Below are positions 21,345-33,638 of a DNA stretch of 64,000 nt, piece after piece (the first letter of the stretch is position 1; each line of letters opens with the position of its first letter). A model generated the notes under the pieces. It saw only the letters and a list, made by a program, of their open reading frames with translations, made no database searches and was not told where the DNA came from. The position numbers were made by a program, and so were the translations under genes. The stretch is from Luzula sylvatica (lineage: Eukaryota; Streptophyta; Magnoliopsida; Poales; Juncaceae). The stretch lies in assembly GCA_946800325.1 (NCBI GenBank), contig OX326957.1:16676591-16740590 (forward strand), written 5' to 3'.

Positions 21345-22952
21345 AACAGAATACTGAGAAGGTGCATGCAGTTTTTTGTTTGAAAATGTGTATAATAATT
21401 GTATATAACTTTTGGCCCATCATTATCCTATTTAGTATATATATGATGTTTTTCTCTCATCTAACAAGGGAATCCTAATGTTAATCCTGAATCTAATTCA
21501 GATTAGACAGATTAGAGACACACTTGTTCAATTGGTGATTAAGTGTGAACACCATCAATAGTTGAGTGGATTCGGTGAGCAAGAGAGAAAGAGAAAAGTG
21601 TAGGGAATTATCCCGTCCCCGGGCCCGCATAGCGGATATGAAGGTCCGGTCCGGTTCCCAAACTCCGAGATCACGCTTCGATATCGAGGGTACGATGCAA
21701 AGTAGGATAGTCAATTACATGCGTGAAATTGATCACGCACGACGGATTGATTGCGTATCCTCTTTTCTCCTTGTCACGTTGGTGACAAAACGCACGTCCC
21801 ACGCCCACACGTCTCCCACCACTTCGTTGACAGTTTTCACTCCTTCGGGTTGATCACAACGAAGAGCCACAAGTGTCGCTCCTCTACCTGTATCCACCGT
21901 GAGTCGTAGCACCTCGGTCGCGGGTGCAACTGCCTAGACGAAGCACCGGCGAACTTGCTTGATTGCCTTCGATTCTCTAGACGGAGAAAACTATTTTCTC
22001 CTCTTTTTTCTTTCTCTCTTTCTTCACACTCTTTCAACTCCTTGATGGAATGATAGACTGGATTGGACTGAATAGATGAGAGAGAAATATCCTATTTATA
22101 CTAAATAGGATAAGGATTGGGTTAAATGTTGTGTATATCCAATATACACTTCTAGCAACATGTTCATTCGAACGGACTGCTTCCTGTCATGAGTATATAC
22201 AAAACTATTTTATACTTGAAGAGGTCCGTTCGAACGCATCCTTACGGTTCGTTCGAACGAACCATCTCCTGTCTCATTTCAGTGTTAATTTCAAATATCA
22301 TTCGTAGTCGTCCGTTCAAACGAACACTAATGTTGGTTCGAACGAACCACTCCCTGTAATGAATATGTGTAAAACCATTTTACACTCGTACCGGTCCGTT
22401 CGAACGGACCCGACGGTTAGTTCGACCGAACCACTCTATGGAACTTAATTTTGCACAATCATAATATGCATTTAATCAACCCATGAATAATCATGTTCAT
22501 ATATCCTTATATGTACACTTTTACGGTTGATCCGAAACTGTATTTCTTTCAAAAAGGAGTTTTCTCGAATTAGAGAATCAAACGTGATAAAACAAGTTCG
22601 CCGGTGCACCGGCTAGGCACGTGCATCCGCGACCGAGGTGCTACGACTCACGGTGGATACGAGTAGAGGAGCGACACATGTGGCTCTTAGTTATGATCAA
22701 ACCGGATGCGTTAATGGAGTCCAAACGGTGGGAGACGTGTGCTATGGGACGCACGGACTAGTCACCAACGTGACCGCGGAGAAGGGAAGGATGCGATCGA
22801 TCAACCCGTCATGCGCGATCAATTTCACGCTGGTAATCGTCTATCCTACTTTGCATCGTACTCTCGAAGTCGAGGCGTGACCTCGGATTTTGGGAACAGG
22901 ACCGGGTCTTCATATCCGCTGCGCGGGCCCGGGGTCCGATCGATTCCCTACA
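21345..22952 (+). mobile_element. Copia-family LTR, + orientation, interrupted
   Basis: Left part 21345-21598 contains the GCATGCAGTTTT and CCCATCATTATCCTATTTAG segments shared with the LTRs at 48022 and 52336. The right part resumes at 22557 (GAGTTTTCTCGAATTAGAG) and ends ...GATTCCCTACA at 22952. The left terminus is not recognised, so it may be truncated. No internal region accompanies it: it behaves as a solo LTR that was then hit by another insertion. Confidence 0.7.
21599..22551 (-). mobile_element. Solo Copia LTR nested in an LTR of the same family
   Basis: 953 bp. On the - strand it starts TGAAAGAAATACAG and ends CGGGATAATTCCCTACA. It is flanked by a 5-bp target duplication AAAAG (21594-21598 and 22552-22556). 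The - strand TATA box TATAAATA is at 22100-22093. The upstream U3 (22150-22440) carries repeated palindromes around TTCGAA. Confidence 0.9.
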
Positions 22953-23783
22953 TTGAAATGAATGAATTAAACAATATATTTTAAAACATGTTTATGTATT
23001 AATATATTTAAAGTAATTAAATGATATATTTTAAAATGAAAATATTTTATCTTTATAAATGAAAATAAATTATCTATACAAAGAAATTATTTATGATATT
23101 AAACTAATTATATATTTAAATTAATTAAGTAAATAATATATTTTAAAACGAATATAATTATTAATATATTGAAATCACAATACTTTATCGAAATCAATGA
23201 AAATAAATTACATATTCAAAGAAATTATTCTATTATTTAATATATTTAATAAAATATATATTTAAATGAATGAATTAAACAATATATTTTAAAACCAATA
23301 TATGTATTAGTACATTTTAACTAATTAAATAATATATTTTAAAATAAATATATTTTATCGAAATAAATGAAAATAAATTATGTATACACAGAAATTATTT
23401 AATATATTAAATTAATTATATATTTTAATCAATTAAGTAAATAATATATTCTAAAACATATATAAATATTAATATATTAAAAAATATATATATATTATAT
23501 TTCAAAATAAAAACGTTTTATCTAAATGAATGAAGATTAATTTTATATTCATATAAAATATTTAATCATTTAACATATTAAATAAATTATATATTGAAAT
23601 TATTTAAGTAAATGATATATTTTAAAATAAAATTATTTTATCGAAATCAATGAAAATAAATTATGTATTCAAAGAAATGGTTTAATTAATTAATACATTG
23701 AATTAATTATTTACATAAATTAATTAAGTAAATAGTATATTTTAAATAAAAATATTTTACCGAAATAAATGAAAATAAATTAT
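22953..23783. repeat. AT-rich minisatellite-like block
   Basis: Repeating variants of AATATATTTTAAAA with CGAAATAAATGAAAATAAAT. The counterpart in unit B (60000-61690) is longer. No coding potential. Confidence 0.7.
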
Positions 23784-26275
23784 GTCTTTTAAAAGGATAT
23801 CATGGCTGTATAAAAAATGGTTTAATTTATGTGGTTAGAGAAAATTCTGTCCGGATATTTATGGGTTAAACTGTAAATATAAATTGCTCAATTATCCAGC
23901 GGAAGTGCAATATTTGTGCTTAAACACTCAAGTTTAAACATAAAGTTCAATAAATAAGTATGAATATACGAAATTCGACAATCATCGTTAATGATTATAG
24001 CGGCTTACCGCGCTATTTTTTCGGATTATTTTATGACGGGTTTTTTCAATTCTTACACAAATTGGAAAATATATTTTGATTATTTTTTAGTTAGTACTTT
24101 CAATTAACAAAAAGCAGTGAAATCATCAAAATTAATTTGAATTGCCAAAATAATAGGAGATCTAATTAATTACAAATATCTTTTTTATATTAAAAAAGTT
24201 TTGTCACAGAACTCCATATTTATAATATTACGAACATGCTATTTATGATATTACGACATGGCAATTTAAGCCTCAAACAACAAAATTTGAGCTTCCAACA
24301 ATATTACAAATAAAGAAATAACAACAGATGTGTAGAAAATTATAGCGAACAAATCGTGGAATAATAAAAACTGAAAAAAAAAACAATACTGTTATTATTG
24401 TTTAATGAATTCAACTCAAAAGTGAAGCGTGTAGAAGAAAAAAATACAAATTTTCGGCCCAACAAAACGCAAAATAATTGGTTGCTCAAATCACAATATA
24501 TCAAATCAAATTGCCAACGTTTCAAAGTGACGTGTTATCATAATTATTGATTGAGTGGGAGATACAAAACATCATATATTATGAGAAATTGTGAATTCGA
24601 TTTTCATTAACATCAATAGATTGAAGACAGATGAGACTTCTATATTTATTATAAAAAAAAAAGTTATTCCAAGTCTAGACAATCATAAACAAAGAAATTT
24701 TATAATTTAAAATAACGAAGATAATTGTCGCTAGGGCATGGTCCCAAGTCCAGACAATCACCAATTAAGTCATGACACATGATATTTTTTTTTACCATGT
24801 TGTGTGTAGAATTATAAAAGAAAAAATATTAAAAGTTTAAGATATATAAATTAATATAAAAGGTAATATATTGGTACGTATAAATATTTTATTACAAAAA
24901 GGTGTAAGTTTATATTCAAAAATTTATGTATATATAATATTTAAGTAGGATATATGATATTAAGTAAAGGAATTTTATAACTTAAAATAGGGAAGTTAAT
25001 TCTCGTTAGCACATTGTCCTAAGTTTGGCAATTACAAAACCAAATGATGACACATGGTGTATTTTTATTATTATACGGTTTTGTGTGTACAATTATAAAA
25101 AATTATTTTTAACTCCCGCGTTATTGTGCGGATTGTTTTGGTTTGTGATTTTTTTTGTTGATTTATTTTTTATTTGGGTTTTTTTTTTTATTATTATTGA
25201 CACATGTGTAATTTAGCGTGTTGTATGTTAGTGATGTGGAATAGACATTTATTCATTGGCGAAGACCCAATTTGACTTAGATATAAATAAATGTGTGGTA
25301 TAGGTTAGCTGCATATATGATATCAGCGAATTATGGAATACAATGTACGTAACATGTAAGCACAAAATACAAAAAAATATGAATATCTATAAACAAAACA
25401 ATAGATAATATCACATAACTTTTGATAATTTGAGAAATATAAGAATTACAACAATACCAAGTTTTAGTTAATTCAATTACTAAAAAATTATTCAATCAAA
25501 TGCGTTAAAAACAGGAATACTTTCATTCGGACATAAATTCTTTAAGCATAGTGTGTTCGTCTCAGTAAATAATGATTTATATAAATTTTAGAGGAAAAAC
25601 ATTTAAATTATTCAAAAGCCGGATTTCTTGAACAATTCAAACGATTTTTACTATAAAAAATTTCTATTTTTCACACATTATCGGCAAAATCAGGAAAACG
25701 AAATCAAAGTGCATCAAAGTTGATTCGTGCTCCCAGATGTGGGTGATGAAGATGATGAGAATGATATGATAATGATGTTCTATTCTTTAGGTCTTCACAT
25801 TTCGATTTTAGCATTTATGTTTACGATTTTTTGGTTTATGACACAATTAGAACCAACTGACTAATGCCTCTTTAAAATACATCTTACCAATATTTCACAA
25901 ACCTCAAAAATGACTTTCCTTGTATTGAGGTGCTTTATTCAAACACTTAGAATTACGTAGACCAATTAAGATTAAAAAGAAATCAGTTTCGATATATTTC
26001 AAGGCTAAAAACAAATCCACCTTTATCGTGAACAAAACCATTTATTCATCCTTTTAATAATCCAACAAAAGCACTAATCACGAAATTGTTAAATTGTCAT
26101 ATAAAACTGAATTGTCTCACATGTTTTAACCGTACAAACCTTAAATTATCATGTATAAACTTAAGTAATTTCCAAAACGCTTACGAAGTTTAAATTGTCA
26201 TGTTTGCACTTACGAAGTTTAAAGTGGAAAGTTATCACACCGAAACACCTACAACACTTAAATAATCATGTTTAT
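23784..26275. repeat. Non-coding block duplicated in unit B
   Basis: Closely matches 61697-62815 and 63823-64000. It includes an imperfect hairpin ATAGCGGCTTACCGCGCTAT near 23998 that also occurs at 61913. No gene is seen. Confidence 0.75.
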
Positions 26276-26639
26276 GCCTACAAAATCTCAAACTAATATT
26301 AATTCTATATGAATTATATTTTAATTATATATTTAAATGAATATTAATTCTATATTAATTATTTGTTACTAATATTTTTTATTAAATAATATATTAGTTA
26401 TAAATTAAATTAAAAATATTAATTATATATTCAATTAAAAATATTAATTATATATAATTACAAATATTAATAATTATATATTTAATTAACTACATTTAAA
26501 ATATATTTAAATAAATGTATTAAATTAAATATATTAATTCTATATTTAATTATTAAATATCTTAATTCAATATTTATCTAAAACTATACATTATCCGAAT
26601 TCTCTATTATTTAATATTATAATTATTTCGAATATTTTT
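26276..26639. other. AT-rich stretch
   Basis: AATTATATATTTAATTA-type low-complexity DNA. No gene. Confidence 0.6.
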
Positions 26640-26950
26640 TAATAATATAATTATTAGGCCGAAGGGCCGACGGTGAGTATGGGCCGCCGGAGATATCTTT
26701 CTACGACGGGCCGCCGGTGATATCTTGTGCGACAGTCCACCGGAGATAGTTTCTGCGACGGGCCGCCGGAGATATCTTCTGCGACGGGCCGTCGGAGATA
26801 TAGAAACCGTCGGTGAAAGCAACATCAGCGACGCCCCTTTCAGCGACGGGCAGTCGACGACGGGTTGCCGTCGGAAAAGCTTTCAGCGACGATTTTTGGG
26901 AGTATCAGCGACGGTTTTTACCGTAGCTGATGTGCGGATCTGTTGTAGTG
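26640..26950 (-). mobile_element. CACTA (En/Spm)-type terminal region
   Basis: The + strand ends TGTAGTG at 26950, so the - strand begins CACTACAACAGATCC. Behind it are subterminal repeats of TCAGCGACGG/ACCGTCGCTGA type and, further in, four or five tandem units of GGGCCGCCGGAGATATCTTC. This is the usual architecture of CACTA ends. The other end was not found. The next bases are Copia pol sequence, so it inserted into, or was joined to, a Copia element. Confidence 0.65.
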
Positions 26951-29811
26951 GTAGGCTATATCATAAGCCGATAAATACGGATTTATCGTGGCTAATGATG
27001 ATATATCGAAATCATTCATGATGATTCGATATCCTACAAGGAGGCTATGAGAAGTAACGGTTCCACATGGCATGGTGCCATGAAATCTGAGATTCAATCT
27101 GTGCAAGTTATCAAGTTCGAAACTTGATTTCATCACTTTCCGGGTTAGACCCGTGAAATGTAAATGGGTTTTCAAGGTGAAAAACCGACATGGATATGAA
27201 TTTGCATATATGCAAAGCGAGGCCAATAGCAAAGAGTTTCAAGCAATTCATAGTTTGACTATGAAGAAATGTTTTCGCATGTTGCCATGCTTTCATATTC
27301 TCAAATTCTGCTTGCCATGATCGCGTATTATGACTATATGATATGGCAAAATGAATGTCAAAACCAAATTTATTAACATCAATTTTATGAAAGGATGTGT
27401 ACTTGACATAACCTTACGGTTTTGTCGATTCACAAGAATCGGGTATAGGATATACACGCTTTAAGGATCCATATGATGGATTAAGAAAGCTTCTCGGAAT
27501 TGGAATATTCGTTTTGACGAAGTTATAAACTGTTATAACATTGTCGGAACAAATAAAAACTTTGTGTACACATGAAGGTTAGTGGGAGCTGTCTTATATT
27601 TCTTATAACGACAAAGGATTTAGGCGAGACCGCTTATCAATTAAGCGTGAAGATCTATAGGATAGATCTAAGAAGTTCCTCATTCTGGATTGTAGCACGT
27701 ATATCGACATATTGTTGAAAATGAATTTCAACATATAACTCCTTGGAGGAGTTAAATTGAAATGTCGAATGGCAGAAATTTTCTACGGCTTGATGTGAAA
27801 CATCAAGCAAGATGAAAAAGTCATGATATGATGCTTTACATTTTGATGTGAGGATCTATCATGTATGCCATGATATGCATGTGGCTGTATGTCGTACGCA
27901 TGAAGCGTTTAATTTACCGTCAATGAAATCCAAGGGAATCATACGAGTTTGAATGTAATTCAATTACACGATTCTAACTCTCATGTGTGTATAATGATTA
28001 TACATAAAATATACATAATGGTTATGTATATATTACCCCATTGAGATTTGCATTGAAAGCCGTGAAGTTCGTCTTTGAATACTTTGATAAAGAATTCAGG
28101 ATTTTATTTTATCTATAATGGTGTGGAGGACGGGTGGGTTATAAAGAGTTATACCAACGGCAGTTTCCAAACTTGTAACATGACTTTCGATCACGAAGTG
28201 TGTACGTGTTTTGCTTAAATGAAAACATGATTATTTGGAAAGGTTCCACGTAACCAATGGTTTACGATTCTATAACGGAGGCGAGTACATTGCGGTTATT
28301 AATCGCAAAAAGGAAGCGGTATGGATCAAGGATACATGACCAAACTCGAAGTAGTCTCGAGTTATCAGATTTATGGTTGTGTATTGCGTGAGACGCAATA
28401 GTACAAGCCAAAATTTCGAGGTCACAACCACTTCTAGCCAATACTCAAAAAAAATTTCATTTGATCCGTGAAATTTTATGAAAAGATGTGATTGTAGATA
28501 TATTGAAGTGTTCCAAACCTTATGAAGATTAACACTAGCGGCAATGTAGCTGACCCGTTAACAAAACCGCTCTCTCTAGTCGCGCGTGACTTTCATGCGA
28601 TGACTATGGGTATGGAGATACCTAGAGGAGGAAGACGAGAGTAGAGTGTAGTTATCTAATACGATAGTCCTCGCTGGTTATAGGTATGGAGATACCTATA
28701 GGTAGATGCTGCATCACCCAAATACTTAATCCATATGAATGTATACCCTTCAAAAATTTTGTTTACTTAAATTTTATATGCATTCATCTTATATGAATAT
28801 CGTGTGTGGGTTGTGTAATATGATTACATGAACCCTGATTTGAGCTTGCGTGGACGTCGGCATAATACGTGATTATGTGCAGCGAAACCGTCACGCTTAA
28901 ATTTCATTTCTAGTCGCGGGTCAGTTTTCTCAAGAGAGAAGCATTTTTATTATCCGATAATAAACTGAATGTGTACATTAGTACGTTAGCCGAGGAGATG
29001 ATTATGTTTTTCTAATCATATGACAAGGTGCTTGTCGAATCGGGAATGTAGATATATGCTAGGTGACATATATTGGATATGACCAAAGGTGCGAGACCAT
29101 GACATGGTTTAGTCATTATGGATGGACTCACAATGAGTACGGTATTTGGTTTTTTATACTTGAGGGGACCATTGATTGTGTTACGTCCGTAACACAATGC
29201 TTTGATATGATCTTACGCCTACCGTAACAGGGGGCCAAAACGGTCATCATTGGGTATTGTCCGAAACACGAAATTCGATGTGAGTCTTCAATATAGGAAT
29301 TGTTTATTCCGAAAGGAAGAGATATCTCTTAGGCACCGCTCGATGAGTTTATTAACAAAAACTGCGGCCACAGTCAATGATATTAACGAAAACCTCTCGA
29401 TGAGTTGTTAAGTCAATTCGGAATCGGGGAATAAGTGTTGTTAATCAAACTATAAGGGTGACTATCACCATGCCTTTTGATTAACGGATATCGCTAACAA
29501 GAGAACTAATAACCGCTATTCAAGATAGGCACAATGATCACAATCATTTTTCGTTTTAACATTGGTAGTCATGATGGAGTGACTAGATCCCGCTCATGGG
29601 CTTGTAATGCTTTGAAAACAGCTTACTGCCATCGTTAAACGAACCTACACGGTCACACAACGAGTAGTACTATGTCGGGATTGACTGCATGTTTTGGCAC
29701 ATATGATGTGCATGGCTTAGCGTATTTGATATGCGGGATATATTTTCTATTATAGTGTATATATGATATACATGAGTACCTTTTGGTTAGATCTGAAACT
29801 GAGTGGGAGAC
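26951..29811 (+). pseudogene. Decayed Ty1/Copia pol (reverse transcriptase to RNase H) and post-pol spacer
   Basis: Conserved Copia pieces can be read across frames: KCKWVFK (about 27155), ASRNWNIRFDEV (about 27490-27525), and NVADPLTKPL (about 28530-28570), the end of RNase H. Many stops and shifts lie between, so it is not translatable. The spacer from about 28650 to 29800 is non-coding but is conserved in the element at 52336-58123. A polypurine tract GAGTGGGAGA precedes the 3' LTR. Confidence 0.85.
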
Positions 29812-30410
29812 TGAAGAAAATACAGTTTTGGATCAACGGTAAAAGAGTACGTACAAGGACACACGAACGTACGTGTTCGAGAAGACAGATGAATTCACAA
29901 TATGATTGTGCATAATTGGGCTTTTATACACAGTGCGTCATGACGTACCATATGGTGCGTCACGACGCACCTAGTGTATATAGTCTGTAATAGTTGTGGA
30001 CTTAGCCAATTCCGGAATTTTACAGCTGTGCGTCATGACGGACCATATGGTGCGTCATGACGGTAGGGTGCGTAAAATGTCCAGGGGCTAATTGACACTC
30101 GTGCGTCATGACGCACCATAACTTGTGTCACGACGGTAAAGTGGCCAGGGCTGTTTTATGCAAGTTGTTAGTACACACGGGTTGGTGTGTCCAATATGTA
30201 TCTTTTGGGTGTCCTTATCATATTACATATAAATAGGATAATTTTCTCTCTCCTGAACTAATCCATTCTATGAAATCATTTGAAAAAAACACCATCAATA
30301 GTTGAGTGGGTGTGAAGAGAAAGAGAGAAAGAGAAAAAGAGTTTTCTCGGATTAGAGAATCAAACGCGATCAAGCAAGTTCGTCGGTGCATCATCTAGGC
30401 AGGTGCATCC
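29812..30410 (+). mobile_element. 3' LTR of the Copia element, truncated, with TGACG array
   Basis: Starts TGAAGAAAATACAG after the purine tract. The TATA box TATAAATA is at 30228-30235. The U3 at 29936-30113 holds nine TGACG/CGTCA pentamers, mostly paired head to head as CGTCATGACG. Similarity to other LTRs of the family stops after GTGCATCC at 30410, so the downstream end is lost. Confidence 0.85.
29936..30113. promoter_or_regulatory. Array of nine TGACG (as-1-like) motifs in the LTR U3
   Basis: CGTCA at 29936, 29958, 30031, 30053 and 30104; TGACG at 29941, 30036, 30058 and 30109. TGACG is the core bound by TGA-class bZIP factors. The array lies about 115-290 bp upstream of the LTR TATA box, where enhancers of inducible plant retrotransposons are found. 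Binding itself is inferred. Confidence 0.6.
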
Positions 30411-31273
30411 TCTCACTTAATCAATGACATGTCATTTTGAGAATGGTTATGATTTAGATTATTTAATTCTTCTTTATTCAATTTTTGAGAATGTGATTCA
30501 GTTATTTAACATATGTAATTTTGGATGTAATAAAATAGGAGATATGTTATATTATTTTAATATATTTTGAATAGTGTAGATCATTCAACTTGTTAAAAAA
30601 TAAAATTTGGATTATTGAATATTAGAGTTTTATAATAGAATATATATTTATTTTTTTAAGAATACCGTAATATATATTTTTAAATATCACATTATTAGTT
30701 ATATGATTCAATACATGACATGACATGTAATTAGTTACGTGTCTAGTTGACGAATATATAAACATTTAACGGATACAAAAATTATATATAAGTCAATATA
30801 ATAGTTGAAGGGCTCAAATATACCATGTACAAATTGAGGGGTATAAAATACACCAGCTCAATAGTTGAGGGGCAAAATTTAATCTTTTATATTAAAAAAT
30901 ATATTATGTATCCGTATATGTTTAATATCTGAACCTTATTTGGATCCGGATAGTTCCGTAACCGAAAAATAATACAAATATGGATATGGTATGACCACTA
31001 TTCGAACCGGATCCGAACCGTTTACACTCCTATTTATACCGCATATATTATTATAAAATGAACTAATTTATGTATTATTATTTTTCATAAAAAATGAGTC
31101 ATTTTATCATTATGTAGATAATTGTAAAACTAATACATAATCATACACAAGTGAATTCAAATAATTTTATTTTAAAATGATTTTATCATTGTATCATAAA
31201 AAAATGTAATTTGTATTACTATAAAAAAAAATCTAACATAATCGCCGCGTAACGTCGCGGGTATTATTCTAGT
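30411..31273 (+). mobile_element. Helitron-like 3' end with AT-rich body
   Basis: A GC hairpin (CCGCG at 31246-31250 with CGCGG at 31257-31261) is followed by TATTATT and CTAG at 31270-31273, then T. The body is AT-rich and non-coding. The left limit is set at the end of Copia similarity and is only a guess. Confidence 0.5.
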
Positions 31274-31550
31274 TAATAGTCAATCATGAGAGATGTTGAG
31301 ATGGGTTGATGATCATATTAATGAAATGAGTTAATTATAATTGTCAATTAATGTTAATGTTAATAAAATCCGGGGGCAGGTAAATGGCCTCATTTTTACG
31401 TACAAAACATTATTTCGGAAAACAAAATACTTTGATGTACCAATCCAAAATTTGTAATATGGGAACCAGAAAACCGGAAAACCAAATCTTGCAAAGTAAA
31501 TTCGGGCTCTGAAATCGGAGACTCCTTTTCCTCCTCTTTTCTGATCTCCT
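31274..31550. other. Short non-coding stretch
   Basis: Nothing recognised. Confidence 0.5.
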
Positions 31551-31553
31551 TTA

Positions 31554-33600
31554 GGGGCCGTTTGGCAAGCGGAATTAGTAGAGTGGAATCGGATTATAAG
31601 GTGGAGGAGTAAAAAGTTCTGGAATTTATAATTCCACAGTTTGTTTGGATGTCCGAATTATAAGATGTTGGAAAATATAATTTTTTGTTTGGTTGTTTAG
31701 AAAATTTTGAAATTTTGTTGTTGTAATATGAAAGTAGTTAAAGTTGTTATGAATATAAAAATTGATCATACTTTATTAGATATTAGAACAATAATTTCAT
31801 AAATTTATCCATCAAACAAAAAGGTTACATAATTAATAAATGTCAAGAAAAAAATATACATTCAACAAGACGCACTAAATTACTAAATTGCCATGGAACA
31901 AATTTTAAAAATATAATTTAGGTAGTATTCAGGGGCATTTTAATAACTTTCAACTTCACCGGCGTCTTCTTCTTCTTCTTTGTAAGCATGCATGGCATCC
32001 TCAATCGTCATCTTTCGAATCTTCTTCTCTTTCATCATTGATGTCTTCATCTTGATAAATTATCGGAGTCTCAAATTGCTCATCAATTTCTTCATCACCA
32101 CTATGTCAATTTAAAGTTTTCATCTTATTATAAGAAAGGAAATTCGATGTAAATATAATTTGAAATACACATAAAAATATACTTCATTGAAATGAAAATC
32201 GATACATGTAGATAACCCAAGCGCCGTGTCGAATGTAGAGACCCTCGGATCTATCACCTCTTTTGACGAAATTTATGAAATTATAAAAAATTAACATGAT
32301 ATAGGGAATTAAGAGAGGGAGAGAGATGAATCATGATAATTTGAAATTAAGTACAACGCCATTAGTGCACCTCTGAAATTAAATTCAAAATTAGAGAATT
32401 TAATATTTGGTATCGAACCAATTTTCAATACATGCAAATTTGAACGCACTCTGTTTAGGGTTTTACCGTGAAATGTTTCAAGAGTTTAAATACATCAAAG
32501 GAATTTAGAAGTACAAATGAATTGTTAATAGCCTGTAATTAATCAAATAACCAATTAAAAAAAGCATTGAACATGCAAATAAACCATGAATCGTGCAAAT
32601 TTGGGCATCAGTGAATTTTAATTGGAGCAACTAATCTATTTTAATTGGGGCAACTCAAGAGGAGAAGAGAACTAGTATATTTTAATTGGGGCAACTAATT
32701 AGTTCTATAATTGGAATCAGTATATAAATAAAATTAAACATGAAAGAGAAAATTCAAGAGAAACTCACGCATACCTGAGATTGACGAAGGGTCTCAGCAA
32801 GGAGACTCAAGAGGGATTTCAATGGGGCGATTCAAAAAAAGATTCACAGACTAAAATCACATGCGAGAGGCTGGTTGAAGAGCAAGGGTGAACGGAGAGA
32901 AAGAAGAGAGGTGCGTGGAGTCTCAGGAGAAAGGAGGTTGAATGAAGAGAGAAGGTATGCGTGGAGAGCTATGTTACTCGGATACGCGAAAAAACCAGCC
33001 GTACGCGTGTCCGATACGTATCGGATACGGATACGCGTCCGATACGCATCCGATACGTATCAAACACGCCAGCTGGCGTATCTCAATTTTTTATATTAAA
33101 ATCATCCCTGATACGGGTCAGGACACGGTTGGACACGGCACGTCCATTAAGGATACGCCACATCTTCCTCTAGTCCATTTGATGAAGGCTGGGGAGGTGA
33201 TCCCTATTTATAGCCACAAGGTGTTTGCTAGTACTTAGAAGAATAACTGTGGGACTATTAGTGACTTCTTGTTCCGGTCATAATGGGTAATGTATTTTTG
33301 TATGGGCTTTACATAATTTTTTATGGGCTCTTTTTACTGTTATTTTTTACACTTATATTGTGGACTTTCTTGTACATATTTGCTTTGCGTACACCTATTT
33401 TGTATTATTTTTTAGAGCTTTGGATCATTTGTGAGTTATTAATACAGCATATTTTGCAACCATTTAATTCCACATGATAGCACATCTATTTTACTAATCT
33501 AATATGCATAATTTCTTGTAGCGAGTCACATTTATGCATAACTCCTAATATTGTGAATATTATTTTATTTTATAAATAATTTTAACAACATATATAAAGC

Positions 33601-33638
<38 letters not shown>

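Larger units (their letters stand above)
3125..26275 (+). repeat. Segmental duplication unit A
   Basis: Direct tandem copy of the region starting at 34021. Aligned blocks seen by eye are: 3125-10270 against 34021-41335 (methyltransferase plus NB-LRR exon); the CC exon at 12278-12615 against 50987-51237 (much weaker); 20300-21290 against 51620-59290; and 22960-26275 against 60150-64000. Between blocks each unit carries its own insertions. The left end abuts a chromovirus LTR, so the original boundary may have been further left. Confidence 0.9.

Noticed and set aside
22150..22440. TTCGAA palindromes considered as heat-shock elements
   Set aside because: Heat-shock elements need TTC and GAA separated by two bases; here TTC and GAA are directly adjacent in most copies.
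25108..25128. CCCGCGTTATTGTGCGG as a sixth Helitron hairpin
   Set aside because: The stem is imperfect and no CTRR end follows at the expected distance.
32875..33238. Several overlapping frames rich in R, I and D
   Set aside because: They read through GATACG subterminal repeats of the hAT-type element in all three frames.
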